The translations under genes and the position numbers were made by a program. A stretch of 64,000 nucleotides of DNA, from contig CALISD010000084.1 of the NCBI GenBank assembly GCA_938041955.1, positions 62,001-126,000 on the forward strand. Direction: 5' to 3'. Below are positions 25,747 through 35,236 of this stretch, piece after piece; position 1 is the first letter of the stretch; each line of letters starts with the position of its first letter. The notes under the pieces are model-generated. The model ran no database searches, was not told the origin of the DNA, and was given only the letters and a program-made list of their open reading frames with translations. The DNA is from an uncultured Granulosicoccaceae bacterium. Its GTDB lineage: Bacteria; Pseudomonadota; Gammaproteobacteria; Granulosicoccales; Granulosicoccaceae.

Positions 25747-26802
25747 TTACGCAGGACGTCTGCGCCGGCTGCGTCTTTGTGCATTGCCAGATACCGAACC
25801 ACCTGCAACGCTCATATCGCCCTGCAATTGCGATGTGGCGCCGACTGAAACTTCACCAAGGACTGAAATAATTTCTTCAAGGCTCGGTGCCGGCCCGCCG
25901 GAGTAGTTGTCTAATGCGTCTTTCATGGCGCGGATGTGATCTGGTGATGTGCCACAGCAACCGCCAATAATTTTTGCACCAGCATCGAACGCCAGCTGTG
26001 CATAACGAGCCATGAGTTCCGGCGTACCGTTGTACACGATTTTACCGTCAACATACTCAGGAATACCGCAGTTGGCCTTTGCGATAAATGCAGGTGGTTC
26101 CTGAAATTCGCTGCAGGCTTGCTTCATGTTCATCATTGCGGCAACCACTTCAGCTGCCCCTACGCCGCAGTTAGTGCCGCAACCGGTGAGTTCCGGCAAC
26201 ATCTCAGAGGCAAGCTCGACAATGTCTTTCGCAGTGACTCCCATCATTGTGCGACCGTTGGTATCAATGCTCATGCTGAAGACTATCGGTAAGCCTGTGG
26301 TTTTTGCACCGATGAATGCAGCGCGTGCTTCTTCCAGTGATGAAAGTGTTTCGACCCAGATGATGTCAGCGCCGCCTTTGGCTAGCGCCTGTGCTTGCTC
26401 TGCAAAGGCTTCTGCCGCCGCATCTATAGTGAGAGTGCCGGCAGGCTCAAAGATTTCTCCTGTCGGGCCCATGTCACCTGCGACGATGACTTTGCGACCG
26501 CTCTTATCAACAGCGTTACGAAGCAGTGCTGCAGAACGCTCGTTTAACTCTGTGACACGTTTCTCACCGTTGTGGAGCTGCAATCGGTACTTGTTGCCAC
26601 CGAAGGTATTCGTTAGCACCAGGTCGGACCCTGCTTCAATGAAGCTCTCGTAGTGACGTGTCACCCGGTCAGGGTGATCAGCATTCCAGAATTCTGGTGA
26701 GTCGCCTGTTTGTAGACCCATACTGAAAAGATTGGTGCCTGTAGCGCCATCGGCGAGCAGGTACGGCTTTTCCTGCAGCATATCGGTGATGATGTTGGTC
26801 AT
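25747..26802 (-). CDS. Homocysteine S-methyltransferase (betaine-homocysteine methyltransferase type) with Arg-rich tail
   Basis: A 351-residue zinc enzyme that moves a methyl group to homocysteine to give methionine. LADGATGTNLF begins the barrel. The zinc cysteines are in GTNCG and GGCCG. The length and the ILTNTFGGN-like segment fit the single-domain family that includes betaine-homocysteine methyltransferase and the MetH N-terminal domain. The last ~45 residues are a low-complexity Gly/Ser linker ending AQRRSRRRRPA. The same kind of basic tail is present on the corrinoid-cluster enzymes 20-28 kb away. A glycine betaine donor is likely but not proven. Confidence 0.85.
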   Translation of the reverse strand: MTNIITDMLQEKPYLLADGATGTNLFSMGLQTGDSPEFWNADHPDRVTRHYESFIEAGSDLVLTNTFGGNKYRLQLHNGEKRVTELNERSAALLRNAVDKSGRKVIVAGDMGPTGEIFEPAGTLTIDAAAEAFAEQAQALAKGGADIIWVETLSSLEEARAAFIGAKTTGLPIVFSMSIDTNGRTMMGVTAKDIVELASEMLPELTGCGTNCGVGAAEVVAAMMNMKQACSEFQEPPAFIAKANCGIPEYVDGKIVYNGTPELMARYAQLAFDAGAKIIGGCCGTSPDHIRAMKDALDNYSGGPAPSLEEIISVLGEVSVGATSQLQGDMSVAGGSVSGNAQRRSRRRRPA

Positions 26803-26906
26803 TGCTTCTGTTCTTTTCTTTTATAATTTGCCCGGCTTTAACTGCAAGCCAGATAATTGGGCTCTGTGCTAGTCTGCGATTTACATGCCGACTTACAGGA
26901 GCTTTT

Positions 26907-27872
26907 ATGAAAACCGGAACCATTACAGGGGTAAGAGGTCCCGCTATTGCTCATTTGGATCTAACCCGTTTAGACTCTGTAAATTTGCAGAATGCAGCAT
27001 CGGAATTGCTTAAAGCAACCGCGCAATGCGGGTTTCTATATGTCCGTATAGGAGAATCCTACGCTAGCACAATAGACGCAATTCGTCTTGCACAGCGCGC
27101 ATTTTTCAGATCGAAAATCAGTGAAAAAAAACAGATTTCCATTGATAGCAACAACCGTGGCTATCTTGCCCACGGTATGGCGCAAATGCATGGAGCGGTG
27201 CGAAAAGATCAAAAGGAAGTTTTTTTCTGGGGCAGGGACGCTGGCGTCAACGATCCGGATGTAGTCGCGGGCCTGCCATTGTGCGGGCCTAATCAATGGC
27301 CTGATATTGAGGATTTTCGACAAGCGGTAAACGACTATTCGAAAATGGTTGAGCTCGTCGGCAACAAGCTGTTGCAGATTGTGGCGGTGGCACTCGGTGC
27401 CAGAGAGGATTTTTTTGAACCGTTTTATCAAAGAAGCATGCTGCGCGGTCAGCTGCTTTGCTACCCGCCTACTGGAGATGATCCTGATCAATTCGGTGTT
27501 GCACCGCACAGTGACTTTGGTTGTTTGACCTTGTTGTTGCAGGAGACTGCAGGGCTTGAAGTGTTGTTTCCTCATGATGAGTGGGTGGCGGCTCCGCCGA
27601 TAGAGAATACGTTGGTGGTCAATATCGGGGATCTGCTTGAGCGATGGTCTAATAATCGTTTACCTTCGACAAAGCATCGGGTGCGTAATTTAAATTCCTC
27701 TGAGCGTTATTCGATTGCTATGTTTTATGATCCCAGTGCTGGTGCGGTAGTCGATCCTTTAGAATTGTTGCCCGGCGAGGTGGCCGGATATGCTCCGGTT
27801 GCAGCTGCTGAGTATATTTTGGGGAGGAATCAGGGGGCGTTTTCGCACTATAACGACAGTGATTCCCCTTAA
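26907..27872 (+). CDS. Isopenicillin N synthase-family 2-oxoglutarate/Fe(II) dioxygenase
   Basis: A 321-residue oxygenase. I start at the ATG at 26907 with AGGAG 6-10 bases upstream; the frame is open further. The iron ligands are in PHSDFG (HxD) and STKHRVRN (His), and the 2-oxoglutarate Arg is in ERYSIAMF. The N-terminal DIOX_N-like region includes LLKATAQCGFLYV. It is divergent from the homocysteine methyltransferase across 104 bases, so it could act on a related metabolite. Substrate unknown. Confidence 0.9.
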   Translation: MKTGTITGVRGPAIAHLDLTRLDSVNLQNAASELLKATAQCGFLYVRIGESYASTIDAIRLAQRAFFRSKISEKKQISIDSNNRGYLAHGMAQMHGAVRKDQKEVFFWGRDAGVNDPDVVAGLPLCGPNQWPDIEDFRQAVNDYSKMVELVGNKLLQIVAVALGAREDFFEPFYQRSMLRGQLLCYPPTGDDPDQFGVAPHSDFGCLTLLLQETAGLEVLFPHDEWVAAPPIENTLVVNIGDLLERWSNNRLPSTKHRVRNLNSSERYSIAMFYDPSAGAVVDPLELLPGEVAGYAPVAAAEYILGRNQGAFSHYNDSDSP

Positions 27873-28000
27873 GTTTGTGCTGTATGCGATTCATAGCGGG
27901 CTTCGATGCCGGGCTCCGGACCGGGTTGCAAATGCAGTGGAGTGCCAAGAAGTGTAAGTTGAATTTAGGCACTGATGTACTAATTGTTCGTTACTGTCAG

Positions 28001-28471
28001 TCATAATTTCAACGCCATAAAAATACTATTTGGGTCTTCGATATAATCTGCGAATGGGGCGCAGGTGATGAAGCCGAATTTTTTGTACATATTGGTGGCG
28101 GCGGAGAAAGCGGGCATAGATCCGGTTTCCAGGTACAGGGTTTTGAAGTTATTCTTTTTCGCTTCTTCCATCAGGTGGGTTAGCAGTTGTGATGCGACAC
28201 CGGTGCGGCGGTGTTCGTAGCTGGTGCGCATGGATTTTAATTCTGCGGTGTGTAAGTCCAGCTTTTTAAGTGCCGCGCAGCCCGCGAGTGAATCGCCGAT
28301 CCATGCTGTCCAGAAACTGATGTCGGGGTGTTGCAGAGAAACAAGGTCGAGTGCGTGGACAGATTCGGCAGGTGAAAGGCTGGCCATTTCGTCCAGATGC
28401 TGCTGGAGCAGAGCGATCACTTTGGGGTTTGATAGTCCGCCGCGTTTGATTGCTGTCTTTAGCTGCCTCAT
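28001..28471 (-). CDS. GNAT-family N-acetyltransferase
   Basis: About 156 residues from the ATG at 28471, which has GAAGGA 9 bases upstream. The acetyl-CoA loop is RTSYEHRRTGVASQLL and LYLETGSMPAFSAATNMYKK is the next conserved strand-helix. GNATs of this shape (PsiF/YsnE-like) acetylate small molecules. Substrate unknown. Its promoter region abuts that of the divergent TRAP operon. Confidence 0.9.
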   Translation of the reverse strand: MRQLKTAIKRGGLSNPKVIALLQQHLDEMASLSPAESVHALDLVSLQHPDISFWTAWIGDSLAGCAALKKLDLHTAELKSMRTSYEHRRTGVASQLLTHLMEEAKKNNFKTLYLETGSMPAFSAATNMYKKFGFITCAPFADYIEDPNSIFMALKL

Positions 28472-28592
28472 GTTGGTAGATCCTTCGAAGTTGATTGCCC
28501 TGGTGTGTCGCTGCCTAATCAATAATGGCTAATCTGCGGGTGCGCGTGGCGTAAAACCAGTGGTATGATCGAGGTTCAACGAGGAGATACGA

Positions 28593-29567
28593 ATGAAATT
28601 CAAACCAGCACTGATCGCAGTAGCCACTGCACTCACCTTCAATGCGTCCGCTGCATTGGCTGAAAAATGGGATATGCCGATGGCATACTCAGCGACCAAC
28701 TTCCACTCAGAGCACGGGGTGATGTTCGCTGACAAGGTCAGAGAATACACCAGTGGCAAAATTGATATCACGATCCACCCTGGTGGGTCTCTATTCGGTG
28801 GTGGTGATATCAAGCGTGCGGTTCAAACCGGTCAGGCACCCATTGGCGAGCGCATTATGTCGGCCCACGCTAATGAAGATGCAATATACAACTGGGACAA
28901 CCTGCCGTTTCTTGCTACCACCTACGCTGAAGGTGAAAAGCTTTGGCAGGCGGCGAAAGGCCCGGTAAACGAACACCTTGCTGACAGTAATCTTGTTGCT
29001 CTATACACCTGCCCATGGCCTGGTCAGGGCTTTTATTTCAAGAAAGAAGTCAATTCAGCCAAAGACGTTGAGGGCGTTAAGTTGCGTTCATACAACGCGG
29101 CGACTGCAACGGTTATTGAAAGCCTCGGTGGCACACCAGTGCAAATCGAAGCGGCTGAATTAACCCAGGCACTGGCAACCGGCGTTGCAGATGGTTTTAT
29201 CTCATCCGGTTCAACAGGCTACGACCGAAAAGTGTGGGAGCATCTGTCTCACTACTACAAAGTAAGTGCCTGGCAGCCAAGAAACTACGTCATGGTAAAC
29301 AAAGGCATGTGGGATTCGCTTGATGCTGAAACGCAAGCTGGAATGCAGAAGGCCGCAGATGAGATCGGCGCTTCTTGTACTGCCAAGTCAGAAGAACTTT
29401 CACTGTGGTATTACGAGCAGCTGGAAGAAAACGGTATGTCAGTGGTTGATGCCGGCCCTGAGTTCATGGGTGAGCTGCAAGCCATTGGTGCCACTATGCA
29501 GGCTGATTGGTTAGCGGCCACTGGTGAAGATGGAAAAGCGATCATGGATGCCTACAAAGGCATGTAG
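28593..29567 (+). CDS. dctP: TRAP transporter solute-binding protein DctP
   Basis: A 324-residue periplasmic binding protein with signal peptide MKFKPALIAVATALTFNASA. It has the DctP family body: FADKVREYTSGKIDITIHPG, the conserved LRSYNAATATVIESLGGTP with the Arg that binds a carboxylate, and DGFISSGSTGYD. GAGG lies just before the ATG. It heads a dctP-Q-M operon. The family carries C4-dicarboxylates and many other organic acids; the ligand is not readable here. Confidence 0.93.
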   Translation: MKFKPALIAVATALTFNASAALAEKWDMPMAYSATNFHSEHGVMFADKVREYTSGKIDITIHPGGSLFGGGDIKRAVQTGQAPIGERIMSAHANEDAIYNWDNLPFLATTYAEGEKLWQAAKGPVNEHLADSNLVALYTCPWPGQGFYFKKEVNSAKDVEGVKLRSYNAATATVIESLGGTPVQIEAAELTQALATGVADGFISSGSTGYDRKVWEHLSHYYKVSAWQPRNYVMVNKGMWDSLDAETQAGMQKAADEIGASCTAKSEELSLWYYEQLEENGMSVVDAGPEFMGELQAIGATMQADWLAATGEDGKAIMDAYKGM

Positions 29568-29588
29568 TGGTAGCGTTTTATGCATTAC

Positions 29589-29618
29589 CCGGGTTCCGCA
29601 AGGAACCCGGTTTGTTTT
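29589..29618 (+). terminator. Intergenic terminator between dctP and dctQ
   Basis: CCGGGTTCC-gcaa-GGAACCCGG followed by TTTGTTTT. A perfect nine-pair stem with tetraloop. It lies inside the operon, so partial read-through would give more binding protein than membrane subunits. Confidence 0.85.
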
Positions 29619-29651
29619 AGCCCCCCCTTCTGCAATTAATCGAGCTTGGCT

Positions 29652-30425
29652 ATGGATTGGAAACCGTTTTTAGGTTTACCGTTGTGGGTATGGCTATTTG
29701 TATTTCCCAGTGTGTTCGCACTTGCCTGTTTGATATGGCGTCGTAAGCTAATTGGTCTGTTAAGGCCGGTGTGGAAAGTGCTCGATGGTATATACACCGC
29801 ATCTGGAGTGTTAGCTGCGTGTTGTATGATTGGAATCCTTCTTATTATCATTGTGCAAATGGTTTTTCGATGGGTCGGTATGCAGTTTCCGGGCTCGACT
29901 GACTTTGCAGGCTACGCAATGGCTGCCACGTCTTTTTTTGCGTTGGCGCATGCGCTCAATCGTGGTGCTCACATCAGAGTGTCTATTCTGCTGAATTTGA
30001 ATGCTTTTACGCGTATGTGGATCAATGTATTTGCCTTGTTCATAGCCGCCATTACGGCCACGTATTTTGCCCGCTTTGCTATAAAAACCAACTTTATGTC
30101 CGAGATGATCAACGATCGAACTCAGGGCATTGATCAAGTGCCGGAGCGCTTGCTTACTTTTGTAAAAATGTTTGGTGCTTCTCCTTCACAGTGGAAGTCA
30201 ATGTGGGAAGCGTCTGGAACTGAATGGGTGTATACCCCCATGTGGTTGCCGCAAATACCCATGTCAATTGGAACCGTGCTGTTGGCAATTGCGCTGTGGG
30301 ATAACCTCTATCGTTTGCTGGTGACAGGTGAAAATCCGATCAGCATGGAAACGGTGGAAGGCGATACCTCCGGCGATAAAGTAAACGCGAATATCAGAAC
30401 AGTAGCGACGGAGTCGGCATCATGA
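29652..30425 (+). CDS. dctQ: TRAP transporter small membrane subunit DctQ
   Basis: About 257 residues from the ATG at 29652 (a TTG at 29646 is also possible). Four or more transmembrane helices: LWVWLFVFPSVFALACLIW, SGVLAACCMIGILLIIIVQM, YAMAATSFFALAHAL, MWINVFALFIAAITATYF. It is longer than the usual ~170 residues because of an extra N-terminal helix and a periplasmic insertion (~150-200). It overlaps dctM by four bases. Confidence 0.9.
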   Translation: MDWKPFLGLPLWVWLFVFPSVFALACLIWRRKLIGLLRPVWKVLDGIYTASGVLAACCMIGILLIIIVQMVFRWVGMQFPGSTDFAGYAMAATSFFALAHALNRGAHIRVSILLNLNAFTRMWINVFALFIAAITATYFARFAIKTNFMSEMINDRTQGIDQVPERLLTFVKMFGASPSQWKSMWEASGTEWVYTPMWLPQIPMSIGTVLLAIALWDNLYRLLVTGENPISMETVEGDTSGDKVNANIRTVATESAS

Positions 30426-31735
30426 GTGAGATTTTAGCCACTGTTGTGTTTCTGGTTGTGTTGTTTGCGCTGCTCGGTAGCTCTGTCTGGATAGGCTTGG
30501 CACTGATGGCCGTGGCGTGGGTGGGGATGGAGCTGTTTACCTCGCGTCCGGCAGGTGATGCAATGATCACCACTATTTGGACAAGCTCAAGTAGTTGGAC
30601 CTTAACCGCCTTGCCCTTATTTATCTGGATGGGGGAAATCTTATACCGAACCCGCTTGTCTGAAGATATGTTCCGTGGGCTTGCACCATGGATGCGTAAG
30701 TTGCCGGGTGGGTTGCTTCACACCAACATAGCTGGTTGTACCATTTTTGCCGCGGTATCCGGTTCATCTGCTGCCACCTTAACCACGGTTGGCAAGATGT
30801 CTATTCCTGAGTTGCGATCACGGGGGTATCCCGAGTACATGATTGTTGGCACGCTGGCAGGTGCTGCGACTCTCGGCTTAATGATTCCACCTTCGTTGAC
30901 GCTGATCGTTTACGGCGTAACCATTAACGAAAGTATCACTAAGTTGTTTATGGCTGGAATCATACCCGGCCTTGTGTTGGCCGCTCTATTCATGACTTAC
31001 ATCATTGGCTGGCATTACCTGCGCAAAGACCAGCGTCCTCCCCCGGAGCCGGCGATGAGCTTTGGGGAAATGCTCAGGGAAAGCCGCTTTCTTATACCTG
31101 TGCTTATGTTGGTGTTTACCGTTATCGGTTCGATGTATTTCGGCTGGGCCACCGCCACAGAAGCTGCTGCCGTCGGCGTGGTAGGTGCACTTGCGCTTGC
31201 TGCGATGCAGGGGTCCCTAAGCTGGTCCAGCTTCTCGGCAAGTTTAATGGGGGCTACGCGTACGTCCGCAATGATTGCGTTGATATTGATGGGAGCTGCA
31301 TTCCTGTCGTTGGCAATGGGCTTCACTGGTTTGCCCAGCGCGTTGGCAGCGTGGATTGATGCGATGGAATTGTCACCTGTGGTATTGATCGTTGCATTGA
31401 CTATCTTTTATATCGTGCTTGGTATGTTCCTCGATGGTATTTCTTCAGTGGTGCTGACCATGGCTATCGTTGAACCTATGATCAGGCAAGCCGGCATTGA
31501 TGTTATTTGGTTCGGGATCTTTATCGTCGTGGTAGTAGAGATGGCGCAAGTGACACCGCCGATCGGGTTTAACTTGTTTGTTTTACAGGGTATGACCAAT
31601 CATGAAATTTCATATATCGCAAAGACTGCTATTCCTATGGTAGGCCTGATGATATTGATGGTGATTATTTTAGTGGTGTGGCCGGAGATCGCTACCTGGC
31701 TGCCAAATAATATCAGGCAAGGCCCCGGCGGGTAG
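30422..31735 (+). CDS. dctM: TRAP transporter large permease subunit DctM
   Basis: A 437-residue, about 12-helix permease that uses a sodium gradient. Conserved pieces include IFAAVSGSSAATLTTVGKM, GTLAGAATLGLMIPPSLTLI and VVVEMAQVTPPIGFNLFVLQ. The start overlaps the dctQ stop (ATGA). It completes the transporter with dctP and dctQ. Confidence 0.95.
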   Translation: MSEILATVVFLVVLFALLGSSVWIGLALMAVAWVGMELFTSRPAGDAMITTIWTSSSSWTLTALPLFIWMGEILYRTRLSEDMFRGLAPWMRKLPGGLLHTNIAGCTIFAAVSGSSAATLTTVGKMSIPELRSRGYPEYMIVGTLAGAATLGLMIPPSLTLIVYGVTINESITKLFMAGIIPGLVLAALFMTYIIGWHYLRKDQRPPPEPAMSFGEMLRESRFLIPVLMLVFTVIGSMYFGWATATEAAAVGVVGALALAAMQGSLSWSSFSASLMGATRTSAMIALILMGAAFLSLAMGFTGLPSALAAWIDAMELSPVVLIVALTIFYIVLGMFLDGISSVVLTMAIVEPMIRQAGIDVIWFGIFIVVVVEMAQVTPPIGFNLFVLQGMTNHEISYIAKTAIPMVGLMILMVIILVVWPEIATWLPNNIRQGPGG

Positions 31736-31883
31736 CAGAAGCAGTAATCAAGGTTGTGTTCCGGCGGTGCCACAGCAAGTGGCCCTGTCCTGAGCTATAA
31801 ATGTCAGTTACTGCTGGTGGTATGTCGATAACCAAAATAGCCGCAATTGCGGCCAGGCAGTCTACAATACTGGCTACAACAAA

Positions 31884-33305
31884 ATGAACGCAAAGAACCT
31901 TATGACCGATTGTTTTCTCTACGGTGGCCGAAGCACGGCAGTACCGATAGTTCTCGTTACCTCGTCAAACTACAATCGTGCGGTAAAAAAATTCAGTAAG
32001 CCTCAAGTGCGCTGGCTCGAACAGAATGCCTTTAGTGGTCGGCCCGGGGCTTTATGTGGATTGCCTGATAAAGATGGAAGCATTGAAAAGTATGTTGTCG
32101 GTATAGATGAAATAGAAGACCCTTTCGCCATTGCCGATTTACCCAGGCGCATGCCTGATGGTGACTATGCTTTAGAGGGCTCTGGTGTCAGAGCGAATCT
32201 TGATACTTTAGCTGTAGGGTGGGGCTTGGGTTCGTATGTATTTGATCGCTATAAAAATAATGCGCGCAACAGAGCATCACCGGACTGTAGTCTGCCAAGG
32301 TTAAAACTTCCGAACTCGGCAGATCATCAACGCATACAGGAAACAGTGGCAGCAACCTACCGCGTGCGTGACCTGATCAACACCCCTGCAGAAGATATGA
32401 TGCCGCAGCATTTGTCTGCGGTGGTGGCAGAAATTGCCCAGACGCATGAGGGGGACTTTGCAGAGATTGTCGGTGATGACCTGCTGGCAGAAAACTATCC
32501 GTGTATTCATACCGTCGGTCGCGCCAGTATCCATCCGCCGCGATTGATCGAACTCAGGTGGGGTAACAATAAAAAATACCCACTTATTACGTTGGTGGGT
32601 AAGGGCATCACGTTTGACAGTGGCGGGCTGGATATTAAACCAGCGGCTGGTATGCGCAGTATGAAAAAGGATATGGGAGGAGCCGCTCATGCGATAGGGT
32701 TGGCGCAGTTGATCATGGCACTGGAGCTACCTGTGCGCCTGCGTTTATTGGTCGCTTCTGCAGAAAATGCTATCTCATCGAATGCCTTCAGACCTGGAGA
32801 TGTGATTCGCACTCGTAGTGGAATCACCGTAGAAATAGACAACACTGATGCCGAAGGGCGTTTGGTGTTGTGTGATGCACTGAGTGATGCTTGCGATGAA
32901 GAGCCTGATTTACTGGTCGACTTCGCGACCTTAACTGGCGCTGCGAGGGTGGCTGTCGGAACTGAAATAGCCTCTTACTTTTGCAATGACAGAGAAATTG
33001 CCAACATCGTACGTGATGCAGGTGTCAGTACCTTTGATCCCACCTGGGAGCTGCCGCTTCACAACGGTTATAAATCATTTTTGAAGAGCCATGTCGCAGA
33101 TATGCAAAATGCTGCCAGCACACCGTTTGGTGGGGCAATAACGGCGGCACTCTATCTGCAGAGCTTTGTTGATCCAAATACCCGCTGGCTGCACTTTGAT
33201 ATTATGGCCTGGAACAGTCGTGTACGAAGTGGACGACCAATAGGTGGTGAAGCGATGGGGTTGCGTGCGATGCTTGAAGTGCTTGAACAGTTATATACCC
33301 GGTGA
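31884..33305 (+). CDS. M17 leucyl aminopeptidase
   Basis: A 473-residue cytosolic metallo-aminopeptidase. Metal-binding and catalytic pieces are GKGITFDSGGLDIKP, MKKDMGGAAHA, and NTDAEGRLVLCDAL, the M17 signature. The N-terminal ~150 residues are a divergent regulatory domain, closer to PepB-like proteins than to E. coli PepA. An in-frame Met seven codons in could be the real start. The stop overlaps the start of the downstream tRNA-editing gene by four bases. Confidence 0.92.
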   Translation: MNAKNLMTDCFLYGGRSTAVPIVLVTSSNYNRAVKKFSKPQVRWLEQNAFSGRPGALCGLPDKDGSIEKYVVGIDEIEDPFAIADLPRRMPDGDYALEGSGVRANLDTLAVGWGLGSYVFDRYKNNARNRASPDCSLPRLKLPNSADHQRIQETVAATYRVRDLINTPAEDMMPQHLSAVVAEIAQTHEGDFAEIVGDDLLAENYPCIHTVGRASIHPPRLIELRWGNNKKYPLITLVGKGITFDSGGLDIKPAAGMRSMKKDMGGAAHAIGLAQLIMALELPVRLRLLVASAENAISSNAFRPGDVIRTRSGITVEIDNTDAEGRLVLCDALSDACDEEPDLLVDFATLTGAARVAVGTEIASYFCNDREIANIVRDAGVSTFDPTWELPLHNGYKSFLKSHVADMQNAASTPFGGAITAALYLQSFVDPNTRWLHFDIMAWNSRVRSGRPIGGEAMGLRAMLEVLEQLYTR

Positions 33306-33892
33306 TCGAAATGTCTAATGAAGCCAGTAAGGCAGAGATAAAAAAACCTAAGGTGATCGCGAAGGAGCTGCGTGACGGCAGCCCGCCCGCGACGGCTGCA
33401 CAGGTGATCGCGATACTCAACAGGCTTGAAATCGAAAACAGCACCATCACCCATGCGCCGATGAAAACCGTCGAAGACTCCATCGCGCTGCGTGACGGTG
33501 TCCCGGGTGGTTACTCGAAGAACTTATTTCTCAGAAATAAAAAGGGTGTCATGGTGGTAGTGACATTACTCGAAGATCGCCAGGTAAATCTTGCAGCGCT
33601 TGGTGCACAACTCAATATGGGCAAGCTCAGCTTTGCAAGCCCCGAGCGATTGATGCACTACCTTGGGGTAATACCGGGTGCGGTAACACCGCTTGCTGTG
33701 GTCAATGACAAAGATGTTGTGGTCACTGCGGTGTTAGATAAGGCTTTGCTCGCGAAAGACCCGTTACATTTCCACCCTTGCGATAATAGTATGACAACCA
33801 CGCTTTCAGCGGATGGTTTGCTGAAATACATGACCTCTTTTCACAGTGAGCCACTGATTGTAGATTTTGATGATCCTTCCCTGGTGGGTTAG
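33302..33892 (+). CDS. Prolyl-tRNA editing protein (YbaK/ProX family)
   Basis: About 196 residues, GTG start overlapping the aminopeptidase stop. It hydrolyses mischarged aminoacyl-tRNA in trans. The YbaK/ProRS-INS core has YSKNLFLRNKKG with catalytic Lys, LSFASPERLMHYLGVIPGAV, and FHPCDNSMTT. This resembles ProXp-ala (PrdX), which clears Ala-tRNA(Pro). A charged ~35-residue extension precedes the domain. Coupling with an aminopeptidase is unusual and may only reflect operon packing. Confidence 0.88.
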   Translation: MIEMSNEASKAEIKKPKVIAKELRDGSPPATAAQVIAILNRLEIENSTITHAPMKTVEDSIALRDGVPGGYSKNLFLRNKKGVMVVVTLLEDRQVNLAALGAQLNMGKLSFASPERLMHYLGVIPGAVTPLAVVNDKDVVVTAVLDKALLAKDPLHFHPCDNSMTTTLSADGLLKYMTSFHSEPLIVDFDDPSLVG

Positions 33893-33949
33893 CGGGGGCG
33901 CTTAAATTCCTGCTTTCTAATTACCGGTGCAGGAGTTCCATTGAGGGAG

Positions 33950-35200
33950 TCAGGATTGCAACAATTCAAGCTTTGTTTGTAAAAACTCAGCCTGCGCACT
34001 GTTTTCTGACAGTTCGATCGCCTGCTGTAAGTCTGCTATAGCTTCCTCGCGCTTACCTAGCCGTTGATATAAATCTGCACGTGCAGCATAGAGTGGTTGA
34101 TAGCCAAGCATTGCATCTTCGTTTTCAACGCTCGCCAGCAGAGTTAATGCCTCTTCTATCGAGTGTGCATAGGAAACTGCAATGGACTGGTTGACGCGAA
34201 CTACTGCAGAGGGTTGTAGTGAATACAGTAGTTCGTAGAAAGCACTGATTTGACGCCAGTCTGTACTTTCCCAGTCTGAAGACTCTGCATGAATCGCACT
34301 GATGGCCGCTTGAATTTGATATGGTCCGACTTGCTGCTTTGCTAATGTTGTTTTTAGTAAACGGGTGCCTTCTACAATTTTAGCTTCACTCCACTTGGAT
34401 CTATTTTGTTCTGCCAGCGGAATCATGTTTCCACTGTGGTCCATGCGCGTCTGGCGGCGTGAGTCATGCAGCAACATGAGTGCTAATAAACCAGCGACCT
34501 CTGTTTGCACGGGCATTAAAGAGTGGACAATTCGCGCCAGGCGAATAGCTTCCTCAGCAAGGTCTTCGCGAACAATCCGATTGCCGGAAGAGGCAGTGTA
34601 TCCCTCGTTGAAGATAAAATAAATTACTGACAGCACAGTGCTTAGTCTCTGTTGCAAGTGTGCATCATCCGGTAGCTTGAACGGAATACCCGCTAAAGAT
34701 ATTTTATTTTTTGCACGCGATAGTCGCTGTGCCATAGTTTTAGGTTTGTCCAGAAATGCTTTGGCAATTTCTTCTGTTGATAATCCCCCGAGAGTGCGAA
34801 GCGTTAACGCGATGCGTGATTTTTCTTCAAGCGCAGGGTGGCAACAGGTAAATATTAATTCAAGTCGTTTGTCTGGAATGATCATCTCTTCATCGGTGTT
34901 ATCGGCTTGTGATTCAAGTTCCACTAGATAGGTAAGTTCTGGTTGTAGTTTTGCGAAGCGGGAGTCTCGACGGAACTTATCTATGGCGCGGCGCCTGGCG
35001 GTGGTGATAAGCCATGCTGACGGAGATTTTGGTAATCCTTGTTTCTGCCATGTCGTCAGAGCTTGTTCCAAAGCGTCCTGAAGTACATCTTCAGCCAATT
35101 GAAGGTCACCGATACTGGCCACTAATGCTGCTAGTATGCGCCCCCATTCTTCACGAACGATCTGATTGATTGCCTGTTCGATTTTGAATGGGGGAAGCAT
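33950..35200 (-). CDS. ECF sigma factor with C-terminal TPR domain (ECF42-like)
   Basis: A 416-residue protein. Sigma region 2 is near residues 10-75 (QLAEDVLQDALEQALTTW) and region 4 near 110-165 (LRTLGGLSTEEIAKAFL). The remaining ~250 residues are helical with a TPR-like end (YQPLYAARADLYQRLGKREE). This long form paired with a YCII/DGPF protein is the ECF42 arrangement, where the C-terminal domain replaces a classical anti-sigma factor. The partner gene lies 36 bases upstream. Confidence 0.9.
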   Translation of the reverse strand: MLPPFKIEQAINQIVREEWGRILAALVASIGDLQLAEDVLQDALEQALTTWQKQGLPKSPSAWLITTARRRAIDKFRRDSRFAKLQPELTYLVELESQADNTDEEMIIPDKRLELIFTCCHPALEEKSRIALTLRTLGGLSTEEIAKAFLDKPKTMAQRLSRAKNKISLAGIPFKLPDDAHLQQRLSTVLSVIYFIFNEGYTASSGNRIVREDLAEEAIRLARIVHSLMPVQTEVAGLLALMLLHDSRRQTRMDHSGNMIPLAEQNRSKWSEAKIVEGTRLLKTTLAKQQVGPYQIQAAISAIHAESSDWESTDWRQISAFYELLYSLQPSAVVRVNQSIAVSYAHSIEEALTLLASVENEDAMLGYQPLYAARADLYQRLGKREEAIADLQQAIELSENSAQAEFLQTKLELLQS

Positions 35201-35236
35201 GATTTAATAGTTCGCTGTTTATGTCTGGCTGACTGA

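Noticed and set aside
26126-26653. 175-codon plus-strand frame antisense to the homocysteine methyltransferase
   Set aside because: Low-complexity Ser/Ala/Pro content typical of a complementary frame of a conserved enzyme.
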